The notes: generated from the letters alone by a model not told the origin. A DNA stretch of 64,000 nucleotides from Nocardioides sp. 1609 (GCF_004522105.1 NZ_SPUJ01000007.1:182559-246558); one strand, 5' to 3'; shown: positions 16,940 through 25,554, counted from the stretch's first letter. Program-made: numbers and translations.

Positions 16940-18151
16940 ATGATCACCTGGGTCGAGGGCGCCGCCGGCAGCCCGTACGACATCGACAACCTCCCGTACG
17001 CCGTCGTCGCCACCGCCTCCACGGCGGCGCGGCTCGGCGTCCGGATCGGCGACCGGGTCCTCGACCTGGGCGCGGCCGCGCGGACGCTGCGCCCGGGGTG
17101 GGCGGCGCTGCTCGACGTCGCGGCGCTGAACCCGCTGATGGCCGCCGGCCCGGACACGTGGGCCGAGGTCCGCGCCTGGGTGGTCGAGCTGCTCACCGAC
17201 CCCGCCCTCCGCGACCGCGTCACCCTGCTCGAGGTCGACGAGGTCACGACGTCGTTGCCCTTCGAGGTCGCCGACTACGTCGACTACTACGCCTCCGAGC
17301 ACCACGCCACGAACGTCGGCCGGATCTTCCGCCCCGACGGCGACGCGCTGCTGCCCAACTGGAAGCACCTGCCGGTCGGCTACCACGGCCGGGCCGGCTC
17401 GATCGTGGTCTCGGGCACCGACGTCCACCGGCCCGCGGGCCAGCGCAAGGCCCCGGCCGACGACGCCCCGACGTACGGCCCCTCGCTGCGCCTGGACATC
17501 GAGGCCGAGCTCGGCTTCGTCGTCGGGCGCAGCCTCCCGCTCGGCGAGCGGGTCGGCACGGCCGAGCTCGCCGAGACCGTGTTCGGCGTCGCCGGGGTCA
17601 ACGACTGGTCGGCGCGCGACCTCCAGGCCTGGGAGTACGTCCCGCTCGGGCCCAACCTCGCCAAGTCGTTCGCCACCTCCGTCTCGGCCTGGGTCACCCC
17701 GCTCGCCGCGCTCGGGGCCGCCCGCGTCGACGTGCCCGGCCAGGAGGTGCCGGTGCTCCCCTACCTGCAGGAGACCGGCCCGAACGGCGTCCCCTCCGGC
17801 TACGACGTCGACGTGGAGGTGGAGCTCAACGGCGTGGTCGTCGCGCGCCCGCCGTACCGGACGATGTACTGGTCGCCGGCGCAGATGCTGGCCCACCTCA
17901 CCGTCAACGGCGCCTCGCTGCGGGTCGGCGACTTCTTCGCGTCCGGCACGATCAGCGGTCCGGAGCAGGACCAGCGCGGCTCGTTCCTCGAGCTGTCGTG
18001 GGGCGGGCGTGAACCGTTCGCCGTCGGCGGTGAGGAGCGCACCTTCCTCGAGGACGGCGACGAGGTCGTGCTGCGCTACAGCGCGCCGGGTGCGCTCGGC
18101 GGACGGATCGGGTTGGGTGAGGTCCGTGGCCGCATCCTCCCGACCCGCTGA
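16940..18151 (+). CDS. fahA: Fumarylacetoacetase
   Basis: A 403-residue enzyme that hydrolyses fumarylacetoacetate to fumarate and acetoacetate, the last step of tyrosine catabolism. The N-terminal SH3-like domain (1-110) is followed by the FAH catalytic domain: DYVDYYASEHHATNVGR (about 112-128), LPVGYHGRAGSIVVSG (about 142-157), LDIEAELGFVVG with metal-binding glutamates, VNDWSARDLQAWEYVPLGP and the C-terminal GTISGP motif (about 335-340). It follows the unknown gene by 10 bp and overlaps the start of the IclR gene by 26 bp. The maleylacetoacetate isomerase normally between HmgA and FahA is not evident here. Confidence 0.95.
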   Translation: MITWVEGAAGSPYDIDNLPYAVVATASTAARLGVRIGDRVLDLGAAARTLRPGWAALLDVAALNPLMAAGPDTWAEVRAWVVELLTDPALRDRVTLLEVDEVTTSLPFEVADYVDYYASEHHATNVGRIFRPDGDALLPNWKHLPVGYHGRAGSIVVSGTDVHRPAGQRKAPADDAPTYGPSLRLDIEAELGFVVGRSLPLGERVGTAELAETVFGVAGVNDWSARDLQAWEYVPLGPNLAKSFATSVSAWVTPLAALGAARVDVPGQEVPVLPYLQETGPNGVPSGYDVDVEVELNGVVVARPPYRTMYWSPAQMLAHLTVNGASLRVGDFFASGTISGPEQDQRGSFLELSWGGREPFAVGGEERTFLEDGDEVVLRYSAPGALGGRIGLGEVRGRILPTR

Positions 18152-18824
18152 CGCCGAGGGTGGCTCGCAGACGCTCGAGCGGGGACTCGCGGTCCTCGTC
18201 GAGCTGGGTCGGCACCCCGCCGGCCTGACCACCGCCGAGGCCGCGGTGGCGTGCGGCCTGCACCGCTCCATCACCCACCGGCTGCTGGTCTCGCTGGTGC
18301 GCACGGGCTTCGCCGACCGCGACGCCGGGGGACGCTTCCGCGTCGGCCCGGCCGCCGCGGACCTCGCCCACGGGAGCGGCGTCCGCCCACCGCGCCTGCG
18401 CGACGTCGCCGGGCCCGTGCTGCACCGGCTCGCGGTCGAGCTCGACGCGACGGCGTCGCTGGTCGAGGTCGCCGGCGACGCCGCGGTCACCACCCTGGTC
18501 GCGGAGCCGCCCACCGACGGGCCCCGCTTCTCCTACCGCCTCGGCAACCGCGACCCGCTCGACCGCGGCGCCGGTGGCCTCGCGGCCCTCGCCTCGGGTC
18601 CGGCGCTCCCCGGCGAGCCGGACCGGGTCGCCGCCGTCCGCGAGACCGGCCACGTCGCGACGTACGCCGAGCTCAACCCGGGCGCGTACGCCGTCGCCGC
18701 CCCGCTGCCCGGGTGGCCGGCCCGCGCCGCCGTCAACGTCGTCACCTCCCGCGAGGACCTGGTCGACGCGGCCGTCGAGCCGGTGCTGCGCGCCGTCCGC
18801 GAGATCGGCGCCGCCCTCGGCTGA
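18126..18824 (+). CDS. IclR-family regulator of the homogentisate operon
   Basis: A 232-residue transcription factor with an N-terminal winged helix-turn-helix (LERGLAVLVELGRHPAGLTTAEAAVACGLHRSITHRLL, about 17-54) and a C-terminal IclR ligand-binding domain (HRLAVELDATASLVEVAG onwards). It is slightly shorter than the usual 250 residues. GTG at 18126, inside the fahA 3' end, follows GAGG and gives a coherent start. Being encoded in the fahA operon and near the 15-bp palindrome at 16040, it probably senses homogentisate or a related aromatic acid and controls hmgA/fahA; that is inferred from position. Confidence 0.85.
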   Translation: MAASSRPADAEGGSQTLERGLAVLVELGRHPAGLTTAEAAVACGLHRSITHRLLVSLVRTGFADRDAGGRFRVGPAAADLAHGSGVRPPRLRDVAGPVLHRLAVELDATASLVEVAGDAAVTTLVAEPPTDGPRFSYRLGNRDPLDRGAGGLAALASGPALPGEPDRVAAVRETGHVATYAELNPGAYAVAAPLPGWPARAAVNVVTSREDLVDAAVEPVLRAVREIGAALG

Positions 18825-18831
18825 GAGCATC

Positions 18832-18868
18832 CCACCGCCCCCGCCGGGTCGACCGGCGGGGGCGGTGG
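18832..18868. terminator. Strong bidirectional terminator hairpin
   Basis: A perfect 16-bp stem (18832-18847 with 18853-18868) and a 5-nt GTCGA loop, entirely G/C-rich, between the convergent IclR and MFS genes. Confidence 0.8.
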
Positions 18869-18907
18869 CGTCGTGCCGCGCGGCACCGCCTCGAGGGCAG
18901 GCGCCGG

Positions 18908-20239
18908 TCAGACGGTCTCGGTGACGGCGGCCGGGGTGCCCTGGACGGGCTTGACGAAGGCCAGCAGGACGATCGCCACGAACATGCAGACGGCCGGGAA
19001 GATCATGCTGAAGATGACGTCGTCCGCTGCGGCGGTCTTGCCGATGACGAACGGCCCGAAGAAGCCACCGGCAGCGGCGATCGCGTTGATGGTGGCCAGC
19101 CCGACCGCGGTCTGCGACCGGGTCAGGGCCTCGGAGGCCAGCGCCCAGAACGGGCCGAGGTAGGAGAAGACGCCGATCGCGAGCAGGCAGAGGCCGATCA
19201 TGCCGAGCGCCGGGGTCTCCTTGAAGACCATCGTGACGACGAGCCCGACGACGGCGACCGCCAGCGTGCACATGACGATCGGCTTCCGGTTGCCGAGCAG
19301 GTCGGAGTAGCGCGCCACCAGGAGCATCGCGATCGCACCACAGACGTACGGGATCGCGCCGACGAGCCCGATGTTGGTCGAGGAGTAGCCCGGGTTGAGC
19401 TGGGCGACGATCTGCGGCAGGAAGAACGTCATGCCGTACAGGCCCACGGCGTAGAGCAGGTTGATGAAGGCCAGGTAGAGGATCTTGGGGTTCTTCACCG
19501 CGTCGAGCGAGATCTCCATGTGCTCGTCGTCTGCGACGTCGTACTCCTTGTTGATCTCCCCCTCGAGCCAGTCCGACTCGTCCTTCGAGAGCCAGCGCGC
19601 CTTGCTCGGGCGGTCGGCGAGGTAGAACAGCACCCAGACGCCGAGCAGGACCGGCGGGGCGCCCTGCAGGATGAACACCCACTGCCAGCCGTTCAGGCCG
19701 AACCAGTCGGCGTGGTCGAGGATGTAGCCGGCGCTGATGCTGCCGATGAGCAGGGCCACCGGCTGGGCGAGGGAGAACCCGGCGATGCCGCGGCTGCGGT
19801 CCTGGGTGCGGAACCAGTAGGTCATGTAGAGCAGCAGCCCGGGGAAGAGCCCGGCCTCGGCGACCCCGAGGGCGATCCGGGCGACGTAGAGCTGCGTGGT
19901 GTTCTGCACGAACCCGGTCAGCATCGTGATGATGCCCCAGGTGATCGCGATCCGCGCCAGCCAGAGGCGGGCCCCGACCTTCTTCATGACGATGTTGCTC
20001 GGGACCTCCAGGACCGTGTAGGCCACGAAGAAGATCGCCGCGACGGTGCCGTAGGTGGCGAGGCTGATGCCGAGGTCGGTCGACATCTGCAGCTGGGCGT
20101 AGCCGATCGCCGCCCGGTCCATGTAGTTGAACATGTAGAGCAGGAAGGCGACCGGCAGGACGTAGCGCTGGACCTTGCGCAGGACGGCGGGCCCGGAGAC
20201 GGACGCGCCCGGGCGAGCGGAGGGGGTGCTGGTGGACAT
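18908..20239 (-). CDS. MFS transporter, anion:cation symporter (ACS)-like
   Basis: A 443-residue membrane carrier with 12 predicted helices. It shows ACS-family features: LLYMFNYMDRAAIGYAQLQM in helix 1 (about 33-52), VPSNIVMKKVGARLWLARI in loop 2-3, GVAEAGLFPGLLLYMTYWF in helix 4-5, and a long central loop with SKDESDWLEGEIN. Family members import organic acids such as tartrate, phthalate or hydroxyphenylacetate with protons. It is the last gene of the minus-strand operon starting at 23796, after a 51-bp gap, and presumably imports the substrate of that pathway. Confidence 0.9.
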   Translation of the reverse strand: MSTSTPSARPGASVSGPAVLRKVQRYVLPVAFLLYMFNYMDRAAIGYAQLQMSTDLGISLATYGTVAAIFFVAYTVLEVPSNIVMKKVGARLWLARIAITWGIITMLTGFVQNTTQLYVARIALGVAEAGLFPGLLLYMTYWFRTQDRSRGIAGFSLAQPVALLIGSISAGYILDHADWFGLNGWQWVFILQGAPPVLLGVWVLFYLADRPSKARWLSKDESDWLEGEINKEYDVADDEHMEISLDAVKNPKILYLAFINLLYAVGLYGMTFFLPQIVAQLNPGYSSTNIGLVGAIPYVCGAIAMLLVARYSDLLGNRKPIVMCTLAVAVVGLVVTMVFKETPALGMIGLCLLAIGVFSYLGPFWALASEALTRSQTAVGLATINAIAAAGGFFGPFVIGKTAAADDVIFSMIFPAVCMFVAIVLLAFVKPVQGTPAAVTETV

Positions 20240-20290
20240 GGGAGCTCCAGTTTTCCGGTGAAGGGGCGGAGGGGCGGCGAGGGGGGTGCC

Positions 20291-21712
20291 TCAGGCGGTG
20301 GCGGCGGCGTTCTGGCCCGCGAGCCGGCCCAGGGTGAGGGCGTTGGCGACGGCGTTGCCACCGCCGACGTAGCGGTTGCCGAGGACGCCGCCGCCGGCCT
20401 CCCCGGCCGCGAACAGGCCCGGGATCGGCCGGGCCCGCTGGTCGAGGACGGCGGCGTTCGCGTCGATCTCGAGACCGGCGTGGGTGCACACGAGCTCGGC
20501 CGGCAGCACGCGGGTGGCGTGGAACGGCGGCGCGGCGATCGGGGCGGGGGGCGTGGTGACGCCCTTGGCGGCCAGCGTCTGGTCACGCTGGAAGTCGACG
20601 TCGGTCCCGTGCGGGAGCTGGTCGTTCCAGCGCTCGACGGTGGCGACGAGGTGGTCGGCGGGCACGCCGATCCGCTCGGCGAGGCCGGGCAGGTCGTCGG
20701 CCGCGACGACGGCGCCGGTGCCGACGAGCTCGGTGACGCGGGCCGGCGTCCAGTCGGCGTACCCCTCGGGCAGCGCCCGGCGCGCGGCCTCGTCGAAGAC
20801 CATCCAGGCGGGTCCGCCCTGGGCGTCGATGAGACCGCCGGAGACGGCGTACGACGCGTCCTCGTCCATGAACCGCCGGCCCTGCGGGTTGACGTGCACG
20901 CGCGACACGGGCGGGAACCCGGCCTGCCAGTGGTGGTGGCGGACGAACTGGGCGGTCGGGAGCATCAGTCCCCAGCCGGCGCCGGCGACCGAGGCGCCGA
21001 CCTGCTCACCAAGGGCGAGGTGGTCGCCCCGCGACCCGGGGGCGGCGACGACGAACAACGAGTCGCCGGCCCGGAGCGCGTCCGGGAACCAGCGCTCGAC
21101 CAGCGCGGGGTCCTGCGCGAGGCCGCCCGAGGCGACCACGACGGCCCCCGACCGCAGCTCGACACCGTCGGCGACGACACCGCTCACCCGGCCGTCCTCC
21201 ACGAGCAGCCGCTCGACGCGGGTGTGCAGGACCGCCTCGACGCCGCCGGCCTTCCGCGCCCGGTCGAGCACCTGCACCAGGCCGTAGCCCTGGTCCTTCG
21301 GGACGTGGGCGCGCCACACGTCCTCGACGCCGGCCCGGGTCAGCCCCGGCGTGTGCGCGTCGGGCGACACCTGCGCCGGCACCTCGACGCCGAGGTCGAG
21401 CAGCCACTCCAGCGTCGGTCCCGCGAGCTCGCAGAACCGCCGGACCAGGCCCGGCTTGAGCAGCCACTGGTTGAGGTCCATGTAGTGCTGGAAGAACCGG
21501 TCGACGGTGTCGTCGACGCCCAGCGCCTTCTGCACGCTGGTGTCGGCCGCGGTGAACATGCCGGCCGACAGCTGGGTCGACCCGCCGAGCTCGCCCTCGG
21601 ACTCGAAGAGGATGACGCTCCGCCCGCGCTCGGCGGCGGACGCGGCCGCCGCGAGGCCCGCGCCGCCACCGCCGATCACGATGACGTCGTAGTCGGTCTC
21701 AGGGGCACTCAT
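20291..21712 (-). CDS. FAD-dependent oxidoreductase (fumarate reductase/ketosteroid dehydrogenase family)
   Basis: A 473-residue FAD_binding_2 flavoprotein. The dinucleotide fold is at VIVIGGGGAGLAAAASAAERG (about 10-30), followed by ESEGELGGST, and the C-terminal FAD-binding part reads IPGLFAAGEAGGGVLGNRYVGGGNAVANAL (about 432-461). Relatives include 3-ketosteroid delta1-dehydrogenases, fumarate and urocanate reductases and tricarballylate dehydrogenase; the exact reaction cannot be fixed. It overlaps the upstream SDR stop by one base and lies in an operon with two SDRs and an MFS carrier, which suggests introduction of a double bond during degradation of an imported acid or alicyclic compound. 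Confidence 0.87.
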   Translation of the reverse strand: MSAPETDYDVIVIGGGGAGLAAAASAAERGRSVILFESEGELGGSTQLSAGMFTAADTSVQKALGVDDTVDRFFQHYMDLNQWLLKPGLVRRFCELAGPTLEWLLDLGVEVPAQVSPDAHTPGLTRAGVEDVWRAHVPKDQGYGLVQVLDRARKAGGVEAVLHTRVERLLVEDGRVSGVVADGVELRSGAVVVASGGLAQDPALVERWFPDALRAGDSLFVVAAPGSRGDHLALGEQVGASVAGAGWGLMLPTAQFVRHHHWQAGFPPVSRVHVNPQGRRFMDEDASYAVSGGLIDAQGGPAWMVFDEAARRALPEGYADWTPARVTELVGTGAVVAADDLPGLAERIGVPADHLVATVERWNDQLPHGTDVDFQRDQTLAAKGVTTPPAPIAAPPFHATRVLPAELVCTHAGLEIDANAAVLDQRARPIPGLFAAGEAGGGVLGNRYVGGGNAVANALTLGRLAGQNAAATA

Positions 21713-22500
21713 CAGAGCTCTCCGTCCATCTCGGTGAGGATGCGGTGGTAGGTCCCGTTGGAGACCAGGGCGCCGTCGACGGTCAGCTCGGCGCCGGACA
21801 TGTAGGAGGAGCCGTCGCCGAGCAGGAAGGCGACGACGTCGGTGATCTCGCTGGGACGGCCCATCCGGCCGAACGGGATGCTGGCCACCGCGCTCTCCAC
21901 GAAGCCGTCGGCACCGGCCAGCAGCGGGGTCTCGACCAGCCCGGGGTGCACGGAGTTGACCCGGATCCCCCAGGCGGCGAGCTCGCCGGCGGCCGACTTG
22001 GTGAGGCCGCGCAGGGCCCACTTCGACGCGGAGTACGACGGCGAGAAGTAGCCGATCTGCCCGGCGATCGAGGAGATGTTGACGATGGAGCCGCCGCTGG
22101 AGTCGCGCATCAGCGGCGCGCACGCCTGGATGCCGAGGAACGGCCCGTCCAGGTTGATCGCCAGCACCCGGCGCCAGACGTCGTGCGGGGTGTCCATGAA
22201 GCGCAGCCGCCGCGAGATCCCGGCGTTGTTGACCAGGCCGTGCAACGCGCCGTACGTCGTCGCGACCTCGGCGACGAGCGCCTCCCACTGCGCGGGGTCG
22301 GTCACGTCGAGCACGTGCCCGCTGGCGGTGCCTCCCGCGGAGCGGACCTCCTGGACCACCGGCGAGCAGTCCGCGACGTCGGCCAGGACGACCCGCCAGC
22401 CGTCGGCGGCCAGGGCCCGCGCGTGACCGGCGCCCATGCCGCCGGCGGCGCCGGTGACCAGGACGACGCGGTCGGCACCGGCGCGGGCCAGGTCAGACAT
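21712..22500 (-). CDS. SDR-family oxidoreductase
   Basis: A 262-residue classical short-chain dehydrogenase. The cofactor motif TGAAGGMG (16-23), NNAG (about 91-94), catalytic serine in NISSIAGQIGYFS (about 138-150) and SYSASK with the YxxxK pair (about 151-156) are intact. An acidic residue after the second strand (VVLADVAD) indicates NAD(H) preference. It would oxidise or reduce a hydroxyl/keto group in the operon's pathway. Its start at 22500 overlaps the 3' end of the neighbouring SDR gene by 8 bp. Confidence 0.9.
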   Translation of the reverse strand: MSDLARAGADRVVLVTGAAGGMGAGHARALAADGWRVVLADVADCSPVVQEVRSAGGTASGHVLDVTDPAQWEALVAEVATTYGALHGLVNNAGISRRLRFMDTPHDVWRRVLAINLDGPFLGIQACAPLMRDSSGGSIVNISSIAGQIGYFSPSYSASKWALRGLTKSAAGELAAWGIRVNSVHPGLVETPLLAGADGFVESAVASIPFGRMGRPSEITDVVAFLLGDGSSYMSGAELTVDGALVSNGTYHRILTEMDGEL

Positions 22501-23326
22501 GCCGGGAGCCGCCGTCGACCGCCAGGATGTGACCGGTGACGTAGCGGGCGCTGTCTGAGAGCAGGAACAGCATCGGGCCGACGACCTCCTCGGGCGAGCC
22601 GATCCGGTGCAGCGGGATGCTGTCGAGGGCCTTGGCGAGGGCCGGCGGGTCGTCCTGCACCCAGCGGGTCATCTCGGTGTCGACGAAGCCGGGCGCGATC
22701 GCGTTGACGCGGATGCCGAGGTCGCCGTACTCGACGGCGAGGCACTCGGTGAGGTGGGCCACGGCCGCCTTCGAGGAGCAGTACGCCGCCCGCCCGCGCC
22801 GGACGCGGACCGCCGCGACGGAGGCCATGTTCACGATCGAGCCGCCGGGCGCCATCGCGGACGCGGCCGCCTGGGCGCCGTAGAGCACGCCCTCGACGTT
22901 GATCGCGAGGGTGGCCTGGATCTGGCTGACGGGGATCTCGGCGGCCGGGGCCTCGGGGAAGATGCCGGCGTTGTTGATCCAGAGGTCGAGCCGGCCGAAC
23001 CGCTCGACGGCGAGGTCGGCCACCCGCTGCTGGGCGTCCCGGTCGCGGACGTCGACGGCGGCGCCGACGACCTCTCCGGCTCCTGCGAGACCGTCGTGCT
23101 CGAGCGTGATCGCCGCGGCGGCCGCCTCCATGAGCGGCTCGTCGAGGTCGGCTCCCAGGACCCGGACGCCGCGACGGGCCAGGGCGGCGGCGAAGCGCGC
23201 GCCCATGCCGCGGCCGGCGCCGGTGATGACGGCGACCTTGCCGCGGAGGTCGGGGTGGTCCACGGTCATCAGGGCGTCCTCGACCCGGCCGGGGTGCTCG
23301 TGGGTGGGGTGGTCGAGCAGGGTCAT
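22493..23326 (-). CDS. SDR-family oxidoreductase
   Basis: A 277-residue classical SDR with TGAGRGMG (about 36-43), a GADLDE acidic loop, NNAG (about 118-121), catalytic serine in VNMASVAAVRV and AYCSSK as YxxxK (about 182-187). It also carries the C-terminal FLLSDSARYVTGHILAVDGG motif. The ATG at 23326 is chosen because GAGGAG lies 8 nt upstream; ATG 23269 lacks such a site. It is ATGA-coupled to the SnoaL-like gene. The two SDRs in one operon differ enough to suggest successive steps and not a recent duplication. Confidence 0.9.
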   Translation of the reverse strand: MTLLDHPTHEHPGRVEDALMTVDHPDLRGKVAVITGAGRGMGARFAAALARRGVRVLGADLDEPLMEAAAAAITLEHDGLAGAGEVVGAAVDVRDRDAQQRVADLAVERFGRLDLWINNAGIFPEAPAAEIPVSQIQATLAINVEGVLYGAQAAASAMAPGGSIVNMASVAAVRVRRGRAAYCSSKAAVAHLTECLAVEYGDLGIRVNAIAPGFVDTEMTRWVQDDPPALAKALDSIPLHRIGSPEEVVGPMLFLLSDSARYVTGHILAVDGGSRHV

Positions 23327-23796
23327 GCGGTTGCTCCTCGGTCGTGGGCGTCGGGGGTGGTGGTGACGGGTCCGGGCGCGCTGTCGTCGCGCCGGACGAG
23401 GCGGTGGGCGACCAACCAGCCGTCGCCGTGGCGGGCGAGGCGGTCGGTGAGGGTGGTCAGGCGCACGAGGCGGCTGTCCTGGTCCTCGGGGGTGGCCACG
23501 ATCTGGAGGTAGGCGTGCGCGACGACCTCGTCGTCGCGCTCGGACGCCTCGACGTCGACGTTGGTCACGACGTGCCGCAGGTGGGTGCGCGTGGCGACGC
23601 AGGAGTCGTGGAACGCGCGGGCGAAGGCGGTGAGCGCCGCGGCGCCGCGCGACGGCTCGGGGTACGACGGCGAGTCGAAGACCCCGTCGGCGGTGAACGT
23701 CGCCGCCCACCCGGCCGCGTCGCCCTCGTCGATCAGGCGCGACTGCCGCGCGTACAGCCGCTGCGCCGCCACGACGACGGACTCGGGAACCTCCAC
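23323..23796 (-). CDS. SnoaL-like/NTF2-fold protein
   Basis: A 157-residue protein of the NTF2-like superfamily: VVVAAQRLYARQSRLIDEGDAAGWAATFTADGVF (about 7-40), then the beta-sheet region TRTHLRHVVTNVDVEASERDDEVVAHAYLQ. The fold is shared by SnoaL cyclases, ketosteroid isomerases, and ring-hydroxylating dioxygenase small subunits; here it may be an isomerase or dehydratase of the pathway. The last 25 residues are hydrophilic and probably disordered. It is the first gene of the five-gene operon and faces a divergent IclR gene across a 134-bp gap that contains an inverted repeat. Confidence 0.78.
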   Translation of the reverse strand: MEVPESVVVAAQRLYARQSRLIDEGDAAGWAATFTADGVFDSPSYPEPSRGAAALTAFARAFHDSCVATRTHLRHVVTNVDVEASERDDEVVAHAYLQIVATPEDQDSRLVRLTTLTDRLARHGDGWLVAHRLVRRDDSAPGPVTTTPDAHDRGATA

Positions 23797-23815
23797 GTGC
23801 CACCTCCTCCTCTGT

Positions 23816-23830
23816 GTGCGATATTCGCAC
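23816..23830. promoter_or_regulatory. Inverted repeat GTGCGA-TAT-TCGCAC in divergent promoter
   Basis: Perfect 6-3-6 inverted repeat close to the SnoaL-like gene start. A second looser symmetry (GTGC ... GCAC) with TATAAC lies at about 23837-23850. Together they mark the divergent promoter controlled, probably, by the IclR protein at 23931. Confidence 0.55.
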
Positions 23831-23930
23831 GCTGCGTGCTATAACTGCACTGGAGGTTAGGCCGGTCACATCGGGGTGGTCAAGCCCACACCGTGACCCG
23901 GCACACGCCGGAGTGCCGGAGGGCGCCAGG

Positions 23931-24638
23931 ATGAGACGCATGAACGAGGGGTCGGACGTCGTCGTCGACGGCGGCATGTCCAAGACGCTGCACTCCGGGC
24001 TGCGCGTGCTCGAGGTGCTCAGCGCCCGCGGCGAGGGCATGACGATCACCGAGGTCGCCGAGGCGGTCGGCGTCCACCGCACCGTGGCGCACCGCTTCCT
24101 GCGCACCCTCGAGGCACACCGCCTCGTGCGGCGCGACCGGGCCAAGCGGTTCCACCCGGGCGCGGGGCTGGTGCCGCTGGCCGACCCCGTGGAGCGCGAC
24201 CTCCGCACGGCCGCGCTCCCCCTGCTCGAGGAGCTCGCCGACGCCGTCGGGGCCACGGCGCACCTGGTGGCCCAGGAGGACCCCGAGCGGGTCCGCGCCC
24301 TGATGGTCGTGGAGCCCCGCAGCGCCTCGATGCACGTCGCCTTCCGCCCCGGCCAGCTCGACCTCGTCGACCGGGGCTCGGCCGGTCTCGCCATCCTCGC
24401 GGCCCAGCCGGCCGTCCTCGGCGAGCGGGACGAGATCCGGGTCGCCCGCGAGCGGGGTTACGCCGTGACCTACGCCGAGGTGATCCCCTCGGTGCACGGG
24501 ATCTCGGCCCCCGTGCCGCTGCGCCGAGACGGTGCGCCGCTCAGCGTCGGGGTCTCCGTGTTCGACCTGGTCGACGAGGACCGGGTCGCCGCCGCCGTGG
24601 TCGCGACCGCGGCCCAGCTGGCCCGCGTGGCCGGCTGA
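23931..24638 (+). CDS. IclR-family regulator of the adjacent catabolic operon
   Basis: A 235-residue IclR-type regulator. The winged helix-turn-helix spans about residues 18-70 (LHSGLRVLEVLSARGEGMTI, then VAEAVGVHRTVAHRFLRTLE) and the effector domain follows (ELADAVGATAHLVAQED; GERDEIRVARERGYAVTYAEV). ATG 23931 is preceded by GGAGG at a suitable distance; ATG 23940 is an alternative. It is divergent from the SnoaL-SDR-SDR-FAD-MFS operon and is the natural candidate for its regulator. Confidence 0.87.
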   Translation: MRRMNEGSDVVVDGGMSKTLHSGLRVLEVLSARGEGMTITEVAEAVGVHRTVAHRFLRTLEAHRLVRRDRAKRFHPGAGLVPLADPVERDLRTAALPLLEELADAVGATAHLVAQEDPERVRALMVVEPRSASMHVAFRPGQLDLVDRGSAGLAILAAQPAVLGERDEIRVARERGYAVTYAEVIPSVHGISAPVPLRRDGAPLSVGVSVFDLVDEDRVAAAVVATAAQLARVAG

Positions 24639-24678
24639 GCGCCGCCGGTCCGCGTTGTCCGGTCCCCGCCCCGGCTCT

Positions 24679-24684
24679 ACGGTG
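24679..24684 (+). promoter_or_regulatory. -10 box of a leaderless promoter (TACGGT)
   Basis: TACGGT ends 6 nt before the GTG at 24691, giving the downstream gene its own promoter after the IclR gene. Confidence 0.6.
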
Positions 24685-24690
24685 ACGAGG

Positions 24691-25527
24691 GTGCCCACCC
24701 ACCCGTTCTGGTCCGCCCTCGTCGACGACGCGGCGATCTTCCCGCCCTGCGACGTCCCCCTCCACGACGCCGTCGCGGCCCACGCCGCGCGGACGAGCGA
24801 CGACGGGGCCGGGCTCGTCGGCACCTTCGTGCTGCGCGACACCGACCTGCCCCTGGTCCGCGGCGTCGACGCGCCCCTCACGGTCGTCGTCACCGGTGGT
24901 GCCGGCCAGCTCGCCGGCCCGGCCGGCCTGGCCGCTCGGCTCGGCCTGCGCCTCGTCGCCCTCGAGATCGCGCTGCGCGACCACGACGACCTCGCCGGCA
25001 ACGCCCGGCGGGTGGTCGCGGCGGTCGACGCGGCGCGCGCCGACGGCGGGCTCGACGACGACGTGCACGTCCGCGTCGAGCTGCCGGCCGTGCCCGCCGA
25101 CCACGCCTGGCGCAGCGCCGCCGAGGTGGTCGCGGCCGCCGAGCTGCAGCTGAGGCTCCGCACCGGCGGGAGCGAGCCCGGAGCCGTGCCCGCGCCCGAC
25201 GTCCTCCTCGGGTGGATCGACGCCGCCCTCGACCTCGAGACGCCGTTCGCGTGCACCGGGGGCCTGCACCGCGCGGTGCGCCACGACACCCCCGACGGCG
25301 GCGTCCAGCACGGGTTCCTCAACGTGCTCGTGGCCACCCGCGCCCTCTACGACGGCGCCCCGACCGACCAGGCCCGGGTGCTGCTCGAGGAGCACGACCC
25401 CGACGAGGTCGTCGAGGCGGTGCGCTCGGCCGACCTGGGCGGCGTCCGACGGTGGTTCACGTCGTTCGGGTCCGGCTCGGTCGCCGAGTCGTGGGGCGAC
25501 CTGCGCGCCCTGGGCCTGGTCGGCTGA
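24691..25527 (+). CDS. Conserved protein of unknown function, paralogue of the gene at 16087
   Basis: A 278-residue protein sharing with the 16087 product the N-terminal LVDDAAIFPP motif, the DAVAAHAA helix, the central LRLRTGGSEPGAVPAPD segment, the GGLHRAVRH histidine motif (about 190-198) and the C-terminal WFTSFGSGSV. The second FK-type residue before the GGLH motif is FACTGGLH here instead of FKCTAGLH, so the conserved lysine is lost. That suggests divergence in function between the paralogues. Both lie beside an IclR gene and a catabolic operon and both appear leaderless. Confidence 0.75.
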   Translation: MPTHPFWSALVDDAAIFPPCDVPLHDAVAAHAARTSDDGAGLVGTFVLRDTDLPLVRGVDAPLTVVVTGGAGQLAGPAGLAARLGLRLVALEIALRDHDDLAGNARRVVAAVDAARADGGLDDDVHVRVELPAVPADHAWRSAAEVVAAAELQLRLRTGGSEPGAVPAPDVLLGWIDAALDLETPFACTGGLHRAVRHDTPDGGVQHGFLNVLVATRALYDGAPTDQARVLLEEHDPDEVVEAVRSADLGGVRRWFTSFGSGSVAESWGDLRALGLVG

Positions 25528-25536
25528 GCGGCTCCG

Positions 25537-25554
25537 GCCCCTGCTCCGAGGGGC
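25537..25554. terminator. Terminator-like hairpin
   Basis: GCCCCT and AGGGGC pair around a 6-nt loop, 10 bp after the stop at 25527. Short but G/C-rich; no U-tract. Confidence 0.4.

Noticed and set aside
14821..17247. An 808-residue extension of HmgA upstream of 16005
   Set aside because: The extra N-terminus is antisense to the 16087/fahA genes and would remove the divergent promoter; HmgA length is normal from 16005.
18251..21751. A 1166-residue plus-strand frame over the MFS and FAD genes
   Set aside because: Arg/Gly/Asp-rich antisense artefact without domains; it also runs through a strong terminator hairpin.
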